From: GCA-003244245 sp035606945
GTDB lineage: Bacteria > Actinomycetota > Actinomycetes > Mycobacteriales > Pseudonocardiaceae
DNA: 64,000 nt
Direction: 5' to 3'
NCBI GenBank assembly: GCA_035606945.1
Contig: DATNDR010000006.1
Span: 1 to 64,000 of the forward strand
Translations under genes and position numbers: made by a program
The notes under the pieces: generated by a model
Told to the model about the DNA's origin: nothing
Databases searched by the model: none
What the model saw: only the letters and a program-made list of their open reading frames with translations
In this document: positions 27,584-37,155 of the stretch, one piece after another
Position numbering within the stretch: the stretch's first letter is position 1
How the letters are laid out: each line of letters opens with the position of its first letter

Positions 27584-27842
27584 CTGTTTCCTTCCAGCAT
27601 ATCTATGCTACGCCCGGGGGCTTTGCGTGTTGGCAACGGACCGGTAAGCGTCGAGCACTGCTGCGGATACTTCCGTCGTCGGTGTTCGTGGTGCATGCAC
27701 CCGTTTGCGCGTATTTACATTCACCCAATTAGGTGTACCTCCGTGCCGTGGTATCAGACGCGGACCATCCAGGCTCTTCGTGCATAGCCAAGGTGATGCG
27801 CAATTCAGCACTGAGAGTCGAGGAAGCGATCGGGATGCAGCG

Positions 27843-29198
27843 ATGAGTCTGCTGGTTGTCGGCATGTCCCACCGCAGCGCGCCCATTGCGGTACTCGAAG
27901 GAGTTGTCGGGTCCGTTGCTGCTACCGACAAAGTGCTCAGCGAACTGGTCAGCCGGGAGCATGTCGCCGAGGCGCTGCTCCTCATCACATGCAACCGCGT
28001 CGAGATTTACGCGTTAGTAGAGGCATTTCACAGCAGCTTGGCCGAGGTCACCGACGTACTGGCGCGGCAAGCTAGGATGGCTATTGATGAATTATCTGAC
28101 TACCTGTACGTGCACTATGAAACGGCCGCAGTCGAGCACCTGTTCTCGATAGCCGCTGGCCTCGAATCGATGGTCGTTGGCGAATCCCAAATTCTTGGTC
28201 AACTTCGTACCGCGTACTCCGCCGCTCAGCAGGCTGGCACGGTTGGGCACGCTCTGCATGAGGTCGTGCAGCAGGCGTTGCACGTCGGCAAACGGGTACG
28301 CACCGAGACCGCAATAGACGCTGCCGGTGCTTCAGTGGTCTCTGAAGCGCTCGCTGATGCCGCCACCGTGCTGTGCGCCGGCGGGCGAGCCGGCTTGGAG
28401 GGTCGGCGCGCGCTGGTGATCGGCGCTGGTTCGATGGCCGGCCTGGTCGCCGCGCAGCTACGCCGAGCAGGTGTGTCAGAAATCGTGTTTGCCAATCGAA
28501 CCGTGCCAGCTGCGCAGCGGCTGGTGGCGACGTGCGAGGCTGACGGCATTTCGTCCCGGGCGGTCGGTCTTGACAGTGTCGCTACCGCTCTGGCTACCGC
28601 CGATCTCGTGATGTGCTGCACCCGCGCGGCTGAGGCAGTGCTTGGCGCAGAAGAGATGACGAACGCCAGAGGTCAGCGTCGAGGTCCGCTCGTGATCTGT
28701 GATTTGGGGCTACCCCGCAACGTCGAGCCAACGGTGGGTGACCTCCCCGACGTGATCCTGCTGGATCTGACCACCCTGGGCCGGCGCTTGGAGCGGTGTG
28801 CGACCCGGTACAGCGCGATCAGCGCGGCTCACCGCCTCGTGAGGCACGAGGTACACGAATATTTGCTGGCGCAGCGTGCCGCCGACGTCACTGTGACAGT
28901 CGTCGCACTGCGCAGGCGCGCTACCGAGGTAGTGGACGCGGAGCTGCTACGGCTGGCAGGTCGACTGCCGAACCTGGACGCCGCCGTGCGCGATGAGCTG
29001 GCTCGCGCCCTACGGCGGGTCGCGGACAAGCTGGTGCACGTCCCTACGGTGCGCGTCAAGCAACTCGCGGAGAGGGACAATGGCCAGTCGTACGCCGATG
29101 CCCTGCGTGAGTTGTTCCAACTGAATCCCGATACCGCCACTGAGATCACGCGGTGTGCCGCGCTAACTCGGCCGGGATCGGTGCAATCTCATAGCTAA
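27843..29198 (+). CDS. hemA: Glutamyl-tRNA reductase
   Basis: The 451-residue product starts MSLLVVGMSHRSAPIAVLE and carries the catalytic Cys50 in TCNRVEIYA, the ESMVVGESQILGQ signature, the NADPH-binding GAGSMAGLVAAQLRRAG and a C-terminal dimerisation domain. It reduces glutamyl-tRNA to glutamate-1-semialdehyde, the first committed step of tetrapyrrole synthesis. ATG 27843 is chosen because the family begins there; the frame is open further upstream. In most actinobacteria hemC, hemD and hemB follow; here the next gene is convergent and unrelated. Confidence 0.9.
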   Translation: MSLLVVGMSHRSAPIAVLEGVVGSVAATDKVLSELVSREHVAEALLLITCNRVEIYALVEAFHSSLAEVTDVLARQARMAIDELSDYLYVHYETAAVEHLFSIAAGLESMVVGESQILGQLRTAYSAAQQAGTVGHALHEVVQQALHVGKRVRTETAIDAAGASVVSEALADAATVLCAGGRAGLEGRRALVIGAGSMAGLVAAQLRRAGVSEIVFANRTVPAAQRLVATCEADGISSRAVGLDSVATALATADLVMCCTRAAEAVLGAEEMTNARGQRRGPLVICDLGLPRNVEPTVGDLPDVILLDLTTLGRRLERCATRYSAISAAHRLVRHEVHEYLLAQRAADVTVTVVALRRRATEVVDAELLRLAGRLPNLDAAVRDELARALRRVADKLVHVPTVRVKQLAERDNGQSYADALRELFQLNPDTATEITRCAALTRPGSVQSHS

Positions 29199-29327
29199 CT
29201 AGGAATGGGTGTGCCCTTGGGCCGGCCGCCGAGTTTCCACGTCCGACTCCCACGACAAATCGTAGTTTTGCCACAGCGATTGCATGTTCATGCATTCATC
29301 GCCGGAGGAGGGCGACCTGACGTGGAG

Positions 29328-31664
29328 TTAGTGCCGATTATTGAAGTGGTCGGCTACGGTGGCCGCGGGGACGACTGTGTTGTACACGGCAGCGTCGGCG
29401 ATGCTGCCGGCAAAGAAAGTGGCCGCGCTTTGGAGCGCCCCGATCCGCAATCCGGGTGCGGAGGTGAGGCGTTGCGTGCCGCCGTGCCCGGTGGCGACCG
29501 GCGCGCCGTCGATGTAGAGCGTTATGTCGCCGGTGGCCAGGGCGCGGGTGAACACCACGTGATGCCACGCGCCGTCGTTGAGCCCGGTGCCCGAGTGGAT
29601 GGAGGTATCAGGGTTACCGGTGCCCGCCCATACCTGCCCGGAGGCGTCGAGGGAGGTACCGAAGTCATCGACTATGCCCGGAACTTCGGCATCCAGCAGA
29701 CCGGCTGCTTGCCACCATTGCGTTACGCCAGTGCCCACCCCGCCGCCATGGGTGGCGAACCACAGCTCAAGGCTGAAGTTGTCCCGGATGTCGCGGGGCA
29801 GCATGACGTACTGGTTTATCCCGTCGAAGGTGACCGAGGTAGCCGATCCGGGGCCTGGGGCGCCAAGGTGGGGGTGGTTGTAGTAGCTGCCGTGATGGTC
29901 CCCCACCACGTCGTAGGCCACCGTTCCGCTGATTTCCGCCAGCGGCCAGTAAGCAACCAGTCCAGCGGTGCCCAATACGGCTTGGGCGTATGCACCGGGC
30001 GGGATCGCACTGGCAGGCGCCGCCACCAGGTGGACCCAGCGGGCTACGGAAGGTACTCGATCGTGATCGGTGAGGAAGAGCATGTACCAGCCGGGTGGCG
30101 CGACGTTGGGCTCGCCGGTGACCTGGACCTGCACGACCCCGCCACTCCGGGTGATAATCGGCAGATCCACCAGACGTTGGGTGGTATTGAACGAATGCGT
30201 CGTCACGCCGGGCCGAATGAGGCTGACCCACTGGATATCGCCGGCGTTGGGAGTGGCGATGCTGATGGTTTGCCCGTAACGCCACTCGGTGGTCACGGTG
30301 TTGATCGCCGGGCGCGTACCCCGGAAGAGATACGGTGGGGAATAGACCTCCAATCTCAGCTCTTCGTTAGGGTCTGGTGGTTCCCAATTGACTTGCTGAC
30401 CCCGGTTCGGATTGCCACTGGCAGTAATAACCCGCCCATCGGGCAGCAGCAGCGCCACCGAGTGATACATGCGCGTCACGGACGCTTCCGCTAGCTGCTT
30501 CCAACCCAGCTCCGGATGCTCCGGATCGAAGATCTCAGCATGGTTGGTCGCTACCGCTTTCTCTTCGTCGCGCTGCGAGCCGCCGGTCACGAGCACCGTG
30601 CGGTCAGGCAGCAGCGTGGCGTTGGGGTGCTTGCGGGCAGAGTTCAGTGCCGCCGCCGGCTGGTAGACCGGCGTCTGCTGGGTGAAGTCGACAACGTCGA
30701 CGTTTGCGATGGCGTCGCCTTTGCCCGGGGCACCCCCGATGATCATGACCATTTGGGCTTGGGCGGGTGGAAGCAGCACGCTGGTGCACTGGTCCCGAGC
30801 ATCCACCCGGGAAATACCGCCTAGCGGGGTTACGGTGGCCGGGTTGCGGGTGAGGTCGAGCCGCAGCGGAGCCGCGGGCCCGTCGTCCATGTGACCACCG
30901 GCGTAGAACACCGATCCGTTGGCCAACAGGTACACATGGGCGTACAGCGGCAGGCCACCGAAGCCCGGGGGCATCTGCAGCGGCTGCCAGAAATCGGCGG
31001 CCGGGAAGAAAGTCTCCAGCGTCGCGTTGCGGACGCCCGCGGCATTTTCATCCAGTCCCGCGGCGGCGAGAACACGCCCATCTCCCAACGTGATCACGCT
31101 GGGGTACCAGCGGCCGTGCGCCATCGGTCGCACAACCGCCCACTGCTGGGAAACCGGGCTGAATGCCAACGTGTCGGGTCGGCCCGCGAACGCCCTTCCG
31201 TTGCCATCATAAGCCAACGTGCCGCCGGTCGACAATATTCGGCCATCAGCCAGGACTGTTTCCCCGCCGCAGAACAGATCTAACACCTTGTTCTGAGCAT
31301 CACGCGGCGTCGCAGGATGGAAGAAATTCGTGTCCAGGCCTGGCGGCGAGCTGGCGGTCGGATCCCACACTACGCTGGTCCAAAATCGCAACGCGGTATT
31401 GCCGAAGTTAGGGTCACCGAATCGACGGTCGCTATTACCCGAACCGGCCGCAAAGAGTACCTTTCCGTTCGGTAGTAACGCCGCGTGTACGGCCAGTACC
31501 TCAGAGTCAAACGGGAGCACCTGCCAGCTACCCTGGACCGCCGGGTCTCCCCCGCTGGCCGGCGTCATGTGGTTGATCGCTACAGCGGCACTGTCAATGG
31601 ACTTCGATGTGGCGGTTCGTTCCGAGACCTCAGTCATGGCGGTCATCACCTCGTGTAACGGCAT
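29328..31664 (-). CDS. Galactose/glyoxal-oxidase-like copper radical enzyme with LamG domain
   Basis: The 778-residue product has a seven-bladed kelch propeller (about 45-455), a DUF1929-type domain (about 456-560) and a LamG/concanavalin-like C-terminus (about 570-775). All residues of the copper-radical site have counterparts: Cys132 in LFCGG (thioether), Tyr187 in RWYPS, Tyr400 and His401 in RMYHS, His490 in VTTHSF. Such enzymes oxidise primary alcohols or aldehydes with O2, giving H2O2. LamG domains bind carbohydrates. No Sec or TAT signal is visible in the first 40 residues, which is odd for this family. The start could also be ATG 31643. Confidence 0.85.
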   Translation of the reverse strand: MPLHEVMTAMTEVSERTATSKSIDSAAVAINHMTPASGGDPAVQGSWQVLPFDSEVLAVHAALLPNGKVLFAAGSGNSDRRFGDPNFGNTALRFWTSVVWDPTASSPPGLDTNFFHPATPRDAQNKVLDLFCGGETVLADGRILSTGGTLAYDGNGRAFAGRPDTLAFSPVSQQWAVVRPMAHGRWYPSVITLGDGRVLAAAGLDENAAGVRNATLETFFPAADFWQPLQMPPGFGGLPLYAHVYLLANGSVFYAGGHMDDGPAAPLRLDLTRNPATVTPLGGISRVDARDQCTSVLLPPAQAQMVMIIGGAPGKGDAIANVDVVDFTQQTPVYQPAAALNSARKHPNATLLPDRTVLVTGGSQRDEEKAVATNHAEIFDPEHPELGWKQLAEASVTRMYHSVALLLPDGRVITASGNPNRGQQVNWEPPDPNEELRLEVYSPPYLFRGTRPAINTVTTEWRYGQTISIATPNAGDIQWVSLIRPGVTTHSFNTTQRLVDLPIITRSGGVVQVQVTGEPNVAPPGWYMLFLTDHDRVPSVARWVHLVAAPASAIPPGAYAQAVLGTAGLVAYWPLAEISGTVAYDVVGDHHGSYYNHPHLGAPGPGSATSVTFDGINQYVMLPRDIRDNFSLELWFATHGGGVGTGVTQWWQAAGLLDAEVPGIVDDFGTSLDASGQVWAGTGNPDTSIHSGTGLNDGAWHHVVFTRALATGDITLYIDGAPVATGHGGTQRLTSAPGLRIGALQSAATFFAGSIADAAVYNTVVPAATVADHFNNRH

Positions 31665-31882
31665 CAGTCGTGTTTCGGCCCGTCTGGTAGAGGCGCACGC
31701 GCGGGTTCCTGATACACCTAATTGGAAAAATCACACTCGAACACGGATGATAGATACGGGAGCTGATCACCTGTGCGGGGCACCACGCTAATCCGGAAGC
31801 CTTTGGCCGTGGACGATCCCTTGGTCACCGAGGTGTCGTCGACGGTGCACCGGCGCCACAGTGGGCCGCCGCATTGTGGTGG

Positions 31883-32359
31883 CTAGTCGAAATGCGCCTC
31901 GTGGGGCTTAACAAGTGCATCGGTCAAGCGTCGACGCATAGCTGGGTGCATGGCTAGCTGAGTGGTTTGATCGGGTTCGAACCATCCTGCGGCGGTGGTT
32001 TCATCTTGATCGGGCCGGGTGTCATGGTCCGGGCTGAAGGCGTGAAAACATATGGCGATTTGTTGGTAAGTCCCTTGCCCGTGCGGATAGGCCAACACGT
32101 GGGCGGGGTCGCTGTACACCCCGGCGAGCCCGGTAACGTTAATGGTCACGCCGGCTTCCTCCGCGACTTCGCGGACCACCGCCGCCGAGGCCGACTCTCC
32201 GACTTCGACCCGGCCCCCGGGCAGCTCCCAGTACCCGTCATCAGCGCGGCGCACCAGCAGCACCCAGCCTGATCTGTTGCGCACAACCGCGAATGCGGCG
32301 GGTAACAGCTCCTTGGCCTGAGGTGCGGCCACATCGTGGTAGTACTCCGTCCGGGCCAT
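31883..32359 (-). CDS. Nudix hydrolase
   Basis: The Nudix box is complete: GGRVEVGESASAAVVREV followed by AEEAG (consensus GX5EX7REUXEEXGU). The 158-residue product is a single Nudix domain of the MutT type, which hydrolyses nucleoside diphosphates linked to another group. The substrate cannot be told. ATG 32359 is preferred over the in-frame ATG at 32374 without strong evidence. No operon partner. Confidence 0.85.
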   Translation of the reverse strand: MARTEYYHDVAAPQAKELLPAAFAVVRNRSGWVLLVRRADDGYWELPGGRVEVGESASAAVVREVAEEAGVTINVTGLAGVYSDPAHVLAYPHGQGTYQQIAICFHAFSPDHDTRPDQDETTAAGWFEPDQTTQLAMHPAMRRRLTDALVKPHEAHFD

Positions 32360-32464
32360 AAGCTTGATGATCAACGGCGCGGACCTCGCCGAACAACAGA
32401 CCCATGGTTAACCGCAGATAAACATTAAGCAAACTGATGCTGTACTCGTCAGCTCACCGGTGAG

Positions 32465-33985
32465 TCAGTTCGTAAGCCAGGCGGTGTTTTTGCGTTTGCG
32501 CATCCGCTTCCACGCCGAGGCGAGGTCATGCTCGGATCGTTCAGCGCGGGCCGCCTCGGCCGCGTACAGCAGGCCATAGGTGAAGCCGTTTCCGCCCGCC
32601 AGGTGGGCTTGTCCCGCCAGCTCGCGCAGTACCGGGCGCAACACGGCGGCGTCTTGATGCTCGCCGAGGAGGCTTTGGACGGACTTGAGGCCTTTCTTCA
32701 GCCGCGTGGCCGGCTTACCCAGTGTGGGTTCGACGGCCTCGGTGGCGTAGCGCAACCGTTTGGCGGCCTTGCGGGTCTCGTGCAGGGCACGGTCGCGGTC
32801 CTCACCGGATGGTTGACGCTGCGCCTCGGCGATCCGCGATTCGACCCGGCGGTAGGCCCGCTGGATGCTCTTCGGCAGCTCACGCTTGGCTTTGCGGCCG
32901 GCCCGTGCGGTCAGCGGCGGATCGGCGAGCAACGCGTCGATCCGCTCATGCAGCACCAGGTATCGATCGCTGTCCAACGCGGCCAGGCCGACAGCACGGG
33001 CCTCGGCTGCTCGACGCTCGAAGGCGCGGGTCACCGCGGCATCGATGGGTCCCAGCTTGAGGTCATCAGGCACGTGGGTGAGCAGCTCCGCGACCCGTTC
33101 GGCCATCACCTCCGTATCCCTGGCTCCGCCCAGCTCCCCGGCCACCCACTTCAGCTCCACGGTCAGCTCGCGGGTCTGATCCCGGTCGATGACCCGACCG
33201 AAGGCCTGCAGCGCGCTGCGCATCCGCCGAGCAGCCACCCGCATCTGGTGGATTGCGTCCGGAGCGTCCCGCCGGACCAGTGGGTCATATCGGCGCAGCC
33301 GGCTGGCCTGGGCATCGAGGTAGGCCAGCACCACCTCACCTGCTGATCGACCAGAACGAAACCTTGCCGGTGGCCTCTCGGGCAGCCGCTCGGCCAGCAG
33401 CCGGCCCAGCTTCGACGCCGCACCCGCACGCTGGGCGCCCACCTTCAGCAGCCTGCGCTCGATCCGGTCCAGCAATTTCTGTTGACCATGCTCCCCTAAC
33501 TCGACCTCTACCTCGCGCCAGGCCACCGTGGTGGTCTGCTCGCCCATGGTTCGCGCACTTACGTGGTCATCGACCAGTTCTGCGAGTGAGCGCCCGGTGG
33601 AATCGGCGAGCACCCAGCGACGTCGGCGCGTGGTCAGCTCGGCAACGGGGGCCAGCGCCGCCCCGCGGGTATACACCCGCGTCAGGGCCACCAACTCCGC
33701 CGGTGGCCGGCGCGGGGACCGTTCCAGCGGTATCCGTAGCTCCTCGCGGCTGTCCTTGCCCGCCGGTAGCTTCAGGTGCCAGCCCGCATCGGATCCACCT
33801 TCCCGGCGCCGCAACGTCACCCCTGCGCTGATCAGCCGCAGATCGGCGGTGTCGAAATACACCGCCGCCAGGTCCTGCTCATCCGGACCGCTCGCGGTCT
33901 CAATCCCGAGCAACGACGCCGGGTCGCGCAACTCCAGCCCTTCGATCGCCTCGTACTTGCGTTCGATCTCCCGTGCCGCCCTCAC
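32465..33985 (-). CDS. CYTH-CHAD domain protein
   Basis: The 506-residue product has an N-terminal CYTH (triphosphate tunnel) domain with the EIERKY motif and many basic and acidic strand residues (to about 200), then a CHAD domain (about 215-500) of helical bundles rich in conserved His and Arg (IHQMRVAARRMRSAL). CYTH domains bind or cleave triphosphate compounds, and CHAD domains bind polyphosphate, so a role in polyphosphate metabolism is the usual inference. GTG 33985 follows an AAGGGAGA site. No phosphate genes are adjacent. Confidence 0.85.
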   Translation of the reverse strand: MRAAREIERKYEAIEGLELRDPASLLGIETASGPDEQDLAAVYFDTADLRLISAGVTLRRREGGSDAGWHLKLPAGKDSREELRIPLERSPRRPPAELVALTRVYTRGAALAPVAELTTRRRRWVLADSTGRSLAELVDDHVSARTMGEQTTTVAWREVEVELGEHGQQKLLDRIERRLLKVGAQRAGAASKLGRLLAERLPERPPARFRSGRSAGEVVLAYLDAQASRLRRYDPLVRRDAPDAIHQMRVAARRMRSALQAFGRVIDRDQTRELTVELKWVAGELGGARDTEVMAERVAELLTHVPDDLKLGPIDAAVTRAFERRAAEARAVGLAALDSDRYLVLHERIDALLADPPLTARAGRKAKRELPKSIQRAYRRVESRIAEAQRQPSGEDRDRALHETRKAAKRLRYATEAVEPTLGKPATRLKKGLKSVQSLLGEHQDAAVLRPVLRELAGQAHLAGGNGFTYGLLYAAEAARAERSEHDLASAWKRMRKRKNTAWLTN

Positions 33986-34302
33986 GCCGTCTCCCTTCGC
34001 CTCAGGTCAGATATACCCTTTGGTCCTTCCCGTTAAGCGCGGGATGGCGCGACGGCTTAATGGCGGATAGCTGTCGACCAGTGGTGATTCCCAGCACCAG
34101 ATGGTGAATGAGGAGAGCAGTCGTCGGCGTGAAATCAATTCCAGCGGGGGCGCAGACGCCGCTGGTTCTCCGAATGAGATCCAAGCCGATTGACGCTTAT
34201 CCGACCCCGGTTATAACGTCAGCCGGGGGCTGCCAGGACTCCGATCGGTCCGGTTGCGTGAGCCGATGACCACAGTGCGTAGTGTTTCCTCCTATGTTCG
34301 GT

Positions 34303-35196
34303 ATGGACATCAGATCGGACACCAGGTCATCGGTGTTGCGCGGCCAGGACGGCCGGCCGAGGTTGTCCGCGCGGATTGCGTTGGCCTGGCTGGGCTTCTT
34401 CGGTTGTGTGCTGCTCATAGGTGGGACGGTGCAGGCGGCGGCTGCCCGGCTGCCGGGGGTGATCTCGCACTCGGCCGCCGGCTTGGGCGTCACGGCGAGC
34501 GCGCTCGGCTTGGTGTTCGTGATGCGGCGTCACGCCGACCGGCGGCCGTGGTCGGGCGTCGGCTTGACCCTGAACCGTGCAGTAGTCCCGCACCTGGTGT
34601 TCGGCATGGTGGTCGCGACCACCCTCGCCACAGTCGCCGCGGCAGTCGTGGTGCAGGTCGGGCTCGCCGACTGGGCCTGGTCAGCTGAGGCCACGAAGAC
34701 GTTGGCCGAGCAGAGGCTGGCGAGCACCATCATCACGATCGCCGTCTCCGTGCTGTTGGTGCAGGGATTGCCGGAGGAATTGGTGTTCCGCGGCTACATA
34801 TTCCGCAATCTCGGTGCGACGCTGCCGCTGTGGGCCGTGGTGGCGGTCAGTTCGCTGCTCTTCGGGTCGATGCATGTGTTCTCCAGCGGTGGGGCCACCA
34901 CCCTCGCCGAGCGTGCGTGGTATGCGGTGGCGATGAGTGGGTTCGGGCTGATGCTCGCGGCCTGTCGAACAGTCAGCGGCACACTGTGGCTCGGCATCGG
35001 CTTTCATGGCGGCTTCGACGCGTGCAACGGTCAGTTCTTCGTGGTCCACCACGGCGCCTTCATCCCGGCGTGGCTGATCATCCTCGTAGTCTTGATCGCC
35101 GGGGCGGCTGGCATGCTCGCGGTCCGGCAGTGGTTCGTCCCATTGGATTGGCGCGCGGTTCCCGGTGACGCCTGCAGTGGGGCGGTAAAAAGTTGA
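34303..35196 (+). CDS. CPBP-family intramembrane metalloprotease
   Basis: The 297-residue protein has about seven to eight transmembrane segments and the three CPBP motifs: EELVFRG (two glutamates and Arg), FGSMH and GFHGGFDA. CPBP (Abi/CaaX-like) proteases cleave within the membrane or act in bacteriocin immunity. Three starts lie close together (GTG 34282, ATG 34294, ATG 34303). The gene is divergent from the CYTH-CHAD gene with about 300 bases in between. Confidence 0.85.
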   Translation: MDIRSDTRSSVLRGQDGRPRLSARIALAWLGFFGCVLLIGGTVQAAAARLPGVISHSAAGLGVTASALGLVFVMRRHADRRPWSGVGLTLNRAVVPHLVFGMVVATTLATVAAAVVVQVGLADWAWSAEATKTLAEQRLASTIITIAVSVLLVQGLPEELVFRGYIFRNLGATLPLWAVVAVSSLLFGSMHVFSSGGATTLAERAWYAVAMSGFGLMLAACRTVSGTLWLGIGFHGGFDACNGQFFVVHHGAFIPAWLIILVVLIAGAAGMLAVRQWFVPLDWRAVPGDACSGAVKS

Positions 35197-35210
35197 TCAG
35201 ATGTACCTCG

Positions 35211-35946
35211 TCAGCGGCGCAGCCATGCCGTGGTGTCCGGGGGTAGCCGGCCGTCCGAGGTCGGCGGGCGGCTGGCCAGCAGCAGCCGGCCCGCGGGTAG
35301 GCGCACCGGGGTGTTTCCCATCGCCAGGACGAGAGTGAACGTTTCGCCTCTGCGCACTTCCAGCGCGCCGGGTGAGTGGAGGTCGACGACCACGGCGTCG
35401 TCGGCGGACAGGACGCGCTGGGTGTACAGCCGGCGGCGCAGGGTCAGCGCGGCTCGGCACAGGTGCAGCGGGACCTCGCCGATCAGCGCCCGCGGCGGCG
35501 AGTAGCCATCGGCCAACACCCGCCAACGGCGGTAGACCTCGTGCACCTCCTCCCGGTCGCACGCCAGCGGATTGGCCCGCAGCCGGATCGGCGGCACCGT
35601 CGCCGTCGTGTTGAGGTCCGGCAGGCCGTCGGCCTTGACAGGCCGTGCGCCACGTCGATGCGCAGCCCATCGACCCCACGGTCGAACCAGAAGCGCACCA
35701 CGTCGTCGAAGAACGGGGCGGTGCGCGGGTCCCGCCAGTTCCAGTCGGGTTGCTCGGGGGCGTACAGGTGCATGTACCACTGCCGAACACGCTGGTCCAG
35801 ATCCACACCGCCTGGACACCCAACTCCGCCAGGTAGCCCAGGCGGGCGGTGATCCCCGGCAGGTCGCCCACACCATCGCCGTCGCTGTCCGCGAACGAGC
35901 GCGGGTAAATCTGGTAAACGACCGCGTCGTGCCACCACTCGCGCAT
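35211..35946 (-). pseudogene. GH13 alpha-glucosidase/amylase, collapsed
   Basis: The start is typical: WWHDAVVYQIYPRSFADSDG and then DLPGITARLGYLAELGVQAV. After that most of the barrel is missing. The text resumes in another frame with YMHLYAPEQPDWNWRDP and the nucleophile strand DGLRIDVAHG, then shifts again to LPDLNTTATVPPI, a PRALIGEV strand and the C-terminal beta domain. At least two frame changes and several large deletions leave about 245 of 500-550 codons. It was probably an oligo-1,6-glucosidase-like enzyme. Confidence 0.75.
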
Positions 35947-35958
35947 CCAATCCTCGCC

Positions 35959-37155
35959 TCACCGTATCTGCGGCGCCCTCTCATGACTGACGAGGTGGAG
36001 CTTGGTGAGTGCGCGGAAGGTGTCGGACACCCGCCAGGCGGGCGCTTCCGGTGCGAGTTGCCATTCGGTCAGGAGAGGCAGCAGCTGCCGCAGGGTCTCC
36101 TGGGCCTCCGCGCGGGACAGCGCAGCGCCGAGGCAGAAGTGCGGTCCCGCGCCGAAAGCCAGGTGCGGAGCCTGCGCGCGGGTGATGTCGAAGCACTCGG
36201 GGTCGCGGAACTGCGCCGGGTCCCGGTTGGCTGCCCCAAGCAGCACGAGCACCCGCTGACCGGCGCGGATGGTGCGCCCGCCTAGTTGCCTGTCAACGAG
36301 GCTGGTCCGGCCGACGATCTTGACGGGGCACTCGAACCGGAGCATCTCCTCGATCGCTGGCTTGATCAGCGCGGGATCACGCTGGAGCAGGCGTAGTTGG
36401 TCGGGGTGTTGCATCAGGGTGAGCACACCGTTGCCGATCAAGCTGGCGGTGGTTTCGTGCCCGGCGATGAGCAGCAGGATGCAGGTGGCGAGCACTTCGT
36501 CGAGTTCGAGAGCGTCACCCAGATCGTCTCCGAGGCGCAGCAGCTGGCTGGCCAGATCCTCACCCGGCCGGACGCGGCGGTCGCCGAGCATGGGCAGCAG
36601 GTACAGCGCGAGGCTGGCGGTGGCCTCCTCGGCCGCCAGGACCGCTTCCTCGTCGGGGTCGAACTCGAGTATCCCGACCAGCTTGGGGGTCTCGGTTCGC
36701 AACAGCTGCGCACCCTCGATGTCGACGTCGAGCAGCTCACACATCACGGCCAGTGGGATCGGGTAGCCGATGTCGGCGATGACATCGACGTCACTGCCCT
36801 CGCCGAAGTCTGCCAGAGCAGCCTTGACCACCGCGGTGATCCGGGGTTGCAGCGCGTCGATGGCCCGGGGAGTGAATACCGGGGTGAGCATCCGCCGCAG
36901 CCGGGTGTGGTCGGGTGGATCCATCGTCAGCAGGGTCGCGCGCAGCGCTTGGTTTCCGAGTTCAGCGCGCTCGAGCCGTGCGGCCAGTGCGGGATTGCGG
37001 TTCGGGTCGCTGCTCCACTCCGGGCCGCGCAGCACGGCGCTGGCCTCGGCGTAGGAGGTGACCAGGAAGGCGTCCAGGTCGCCATCCCAGTGCACCGGGT
37101 GCTGTTCCCGCAGCTCGCGATAGATCGGGTAGGGATCAATGGTCGGGATCATCAT
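35959..37155 (-). CDS. Cytochrome P450
   Basis: The 398-residue product has all P450 hallmarks: the I-helix AGHETTAS, an EEMLR K-helix stretch (ExxR), and the heme loop FGAGPHFCLG with the thiolate at Cys341. It is a soluble bacterial class-I enzyme that needs a ferredoxin and reductase; none are adjacent. The start overlaps the stop of the ABC1 kinase gene by ATGA (37152-37155), so the two are co-translated. The substrate cannot be told. Confidence 0.9.
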   Translation of the reverse strand: MMIPTIDPYPIYRELREQHPVHWDGDLDAFLVTSYAEASAVLRGPEWSSDPNRNPALAARLERAELGNQALRATLLTMDPPDHTRLRRMLTPVFTPRAIDALQPRITAVVKAALADFGEGSDVDVIADIGYPIPLAVMCELLDVDIEGAQLLRTETPKLVGILEFDPDEEAVLAAEEATASLALYLLPMLGDRRVRPGEDLASQLLRLGDDLGDALELDEVLATCILLLIAGHETTASLIGNGVLTLMQHPDQLRLLQRDPALIKPAIEEMLRFECPVKIVGRTSLVDRQLGGRTIRAGQRVLVLLGAANRDPAQFRDPECFDITRAQAPHLAFGAGPHFCLGAALSRAEAQETLRQLLPLLTEWQLAPEAPAWRVSDTFRALTKLHLVSHERAPQIR

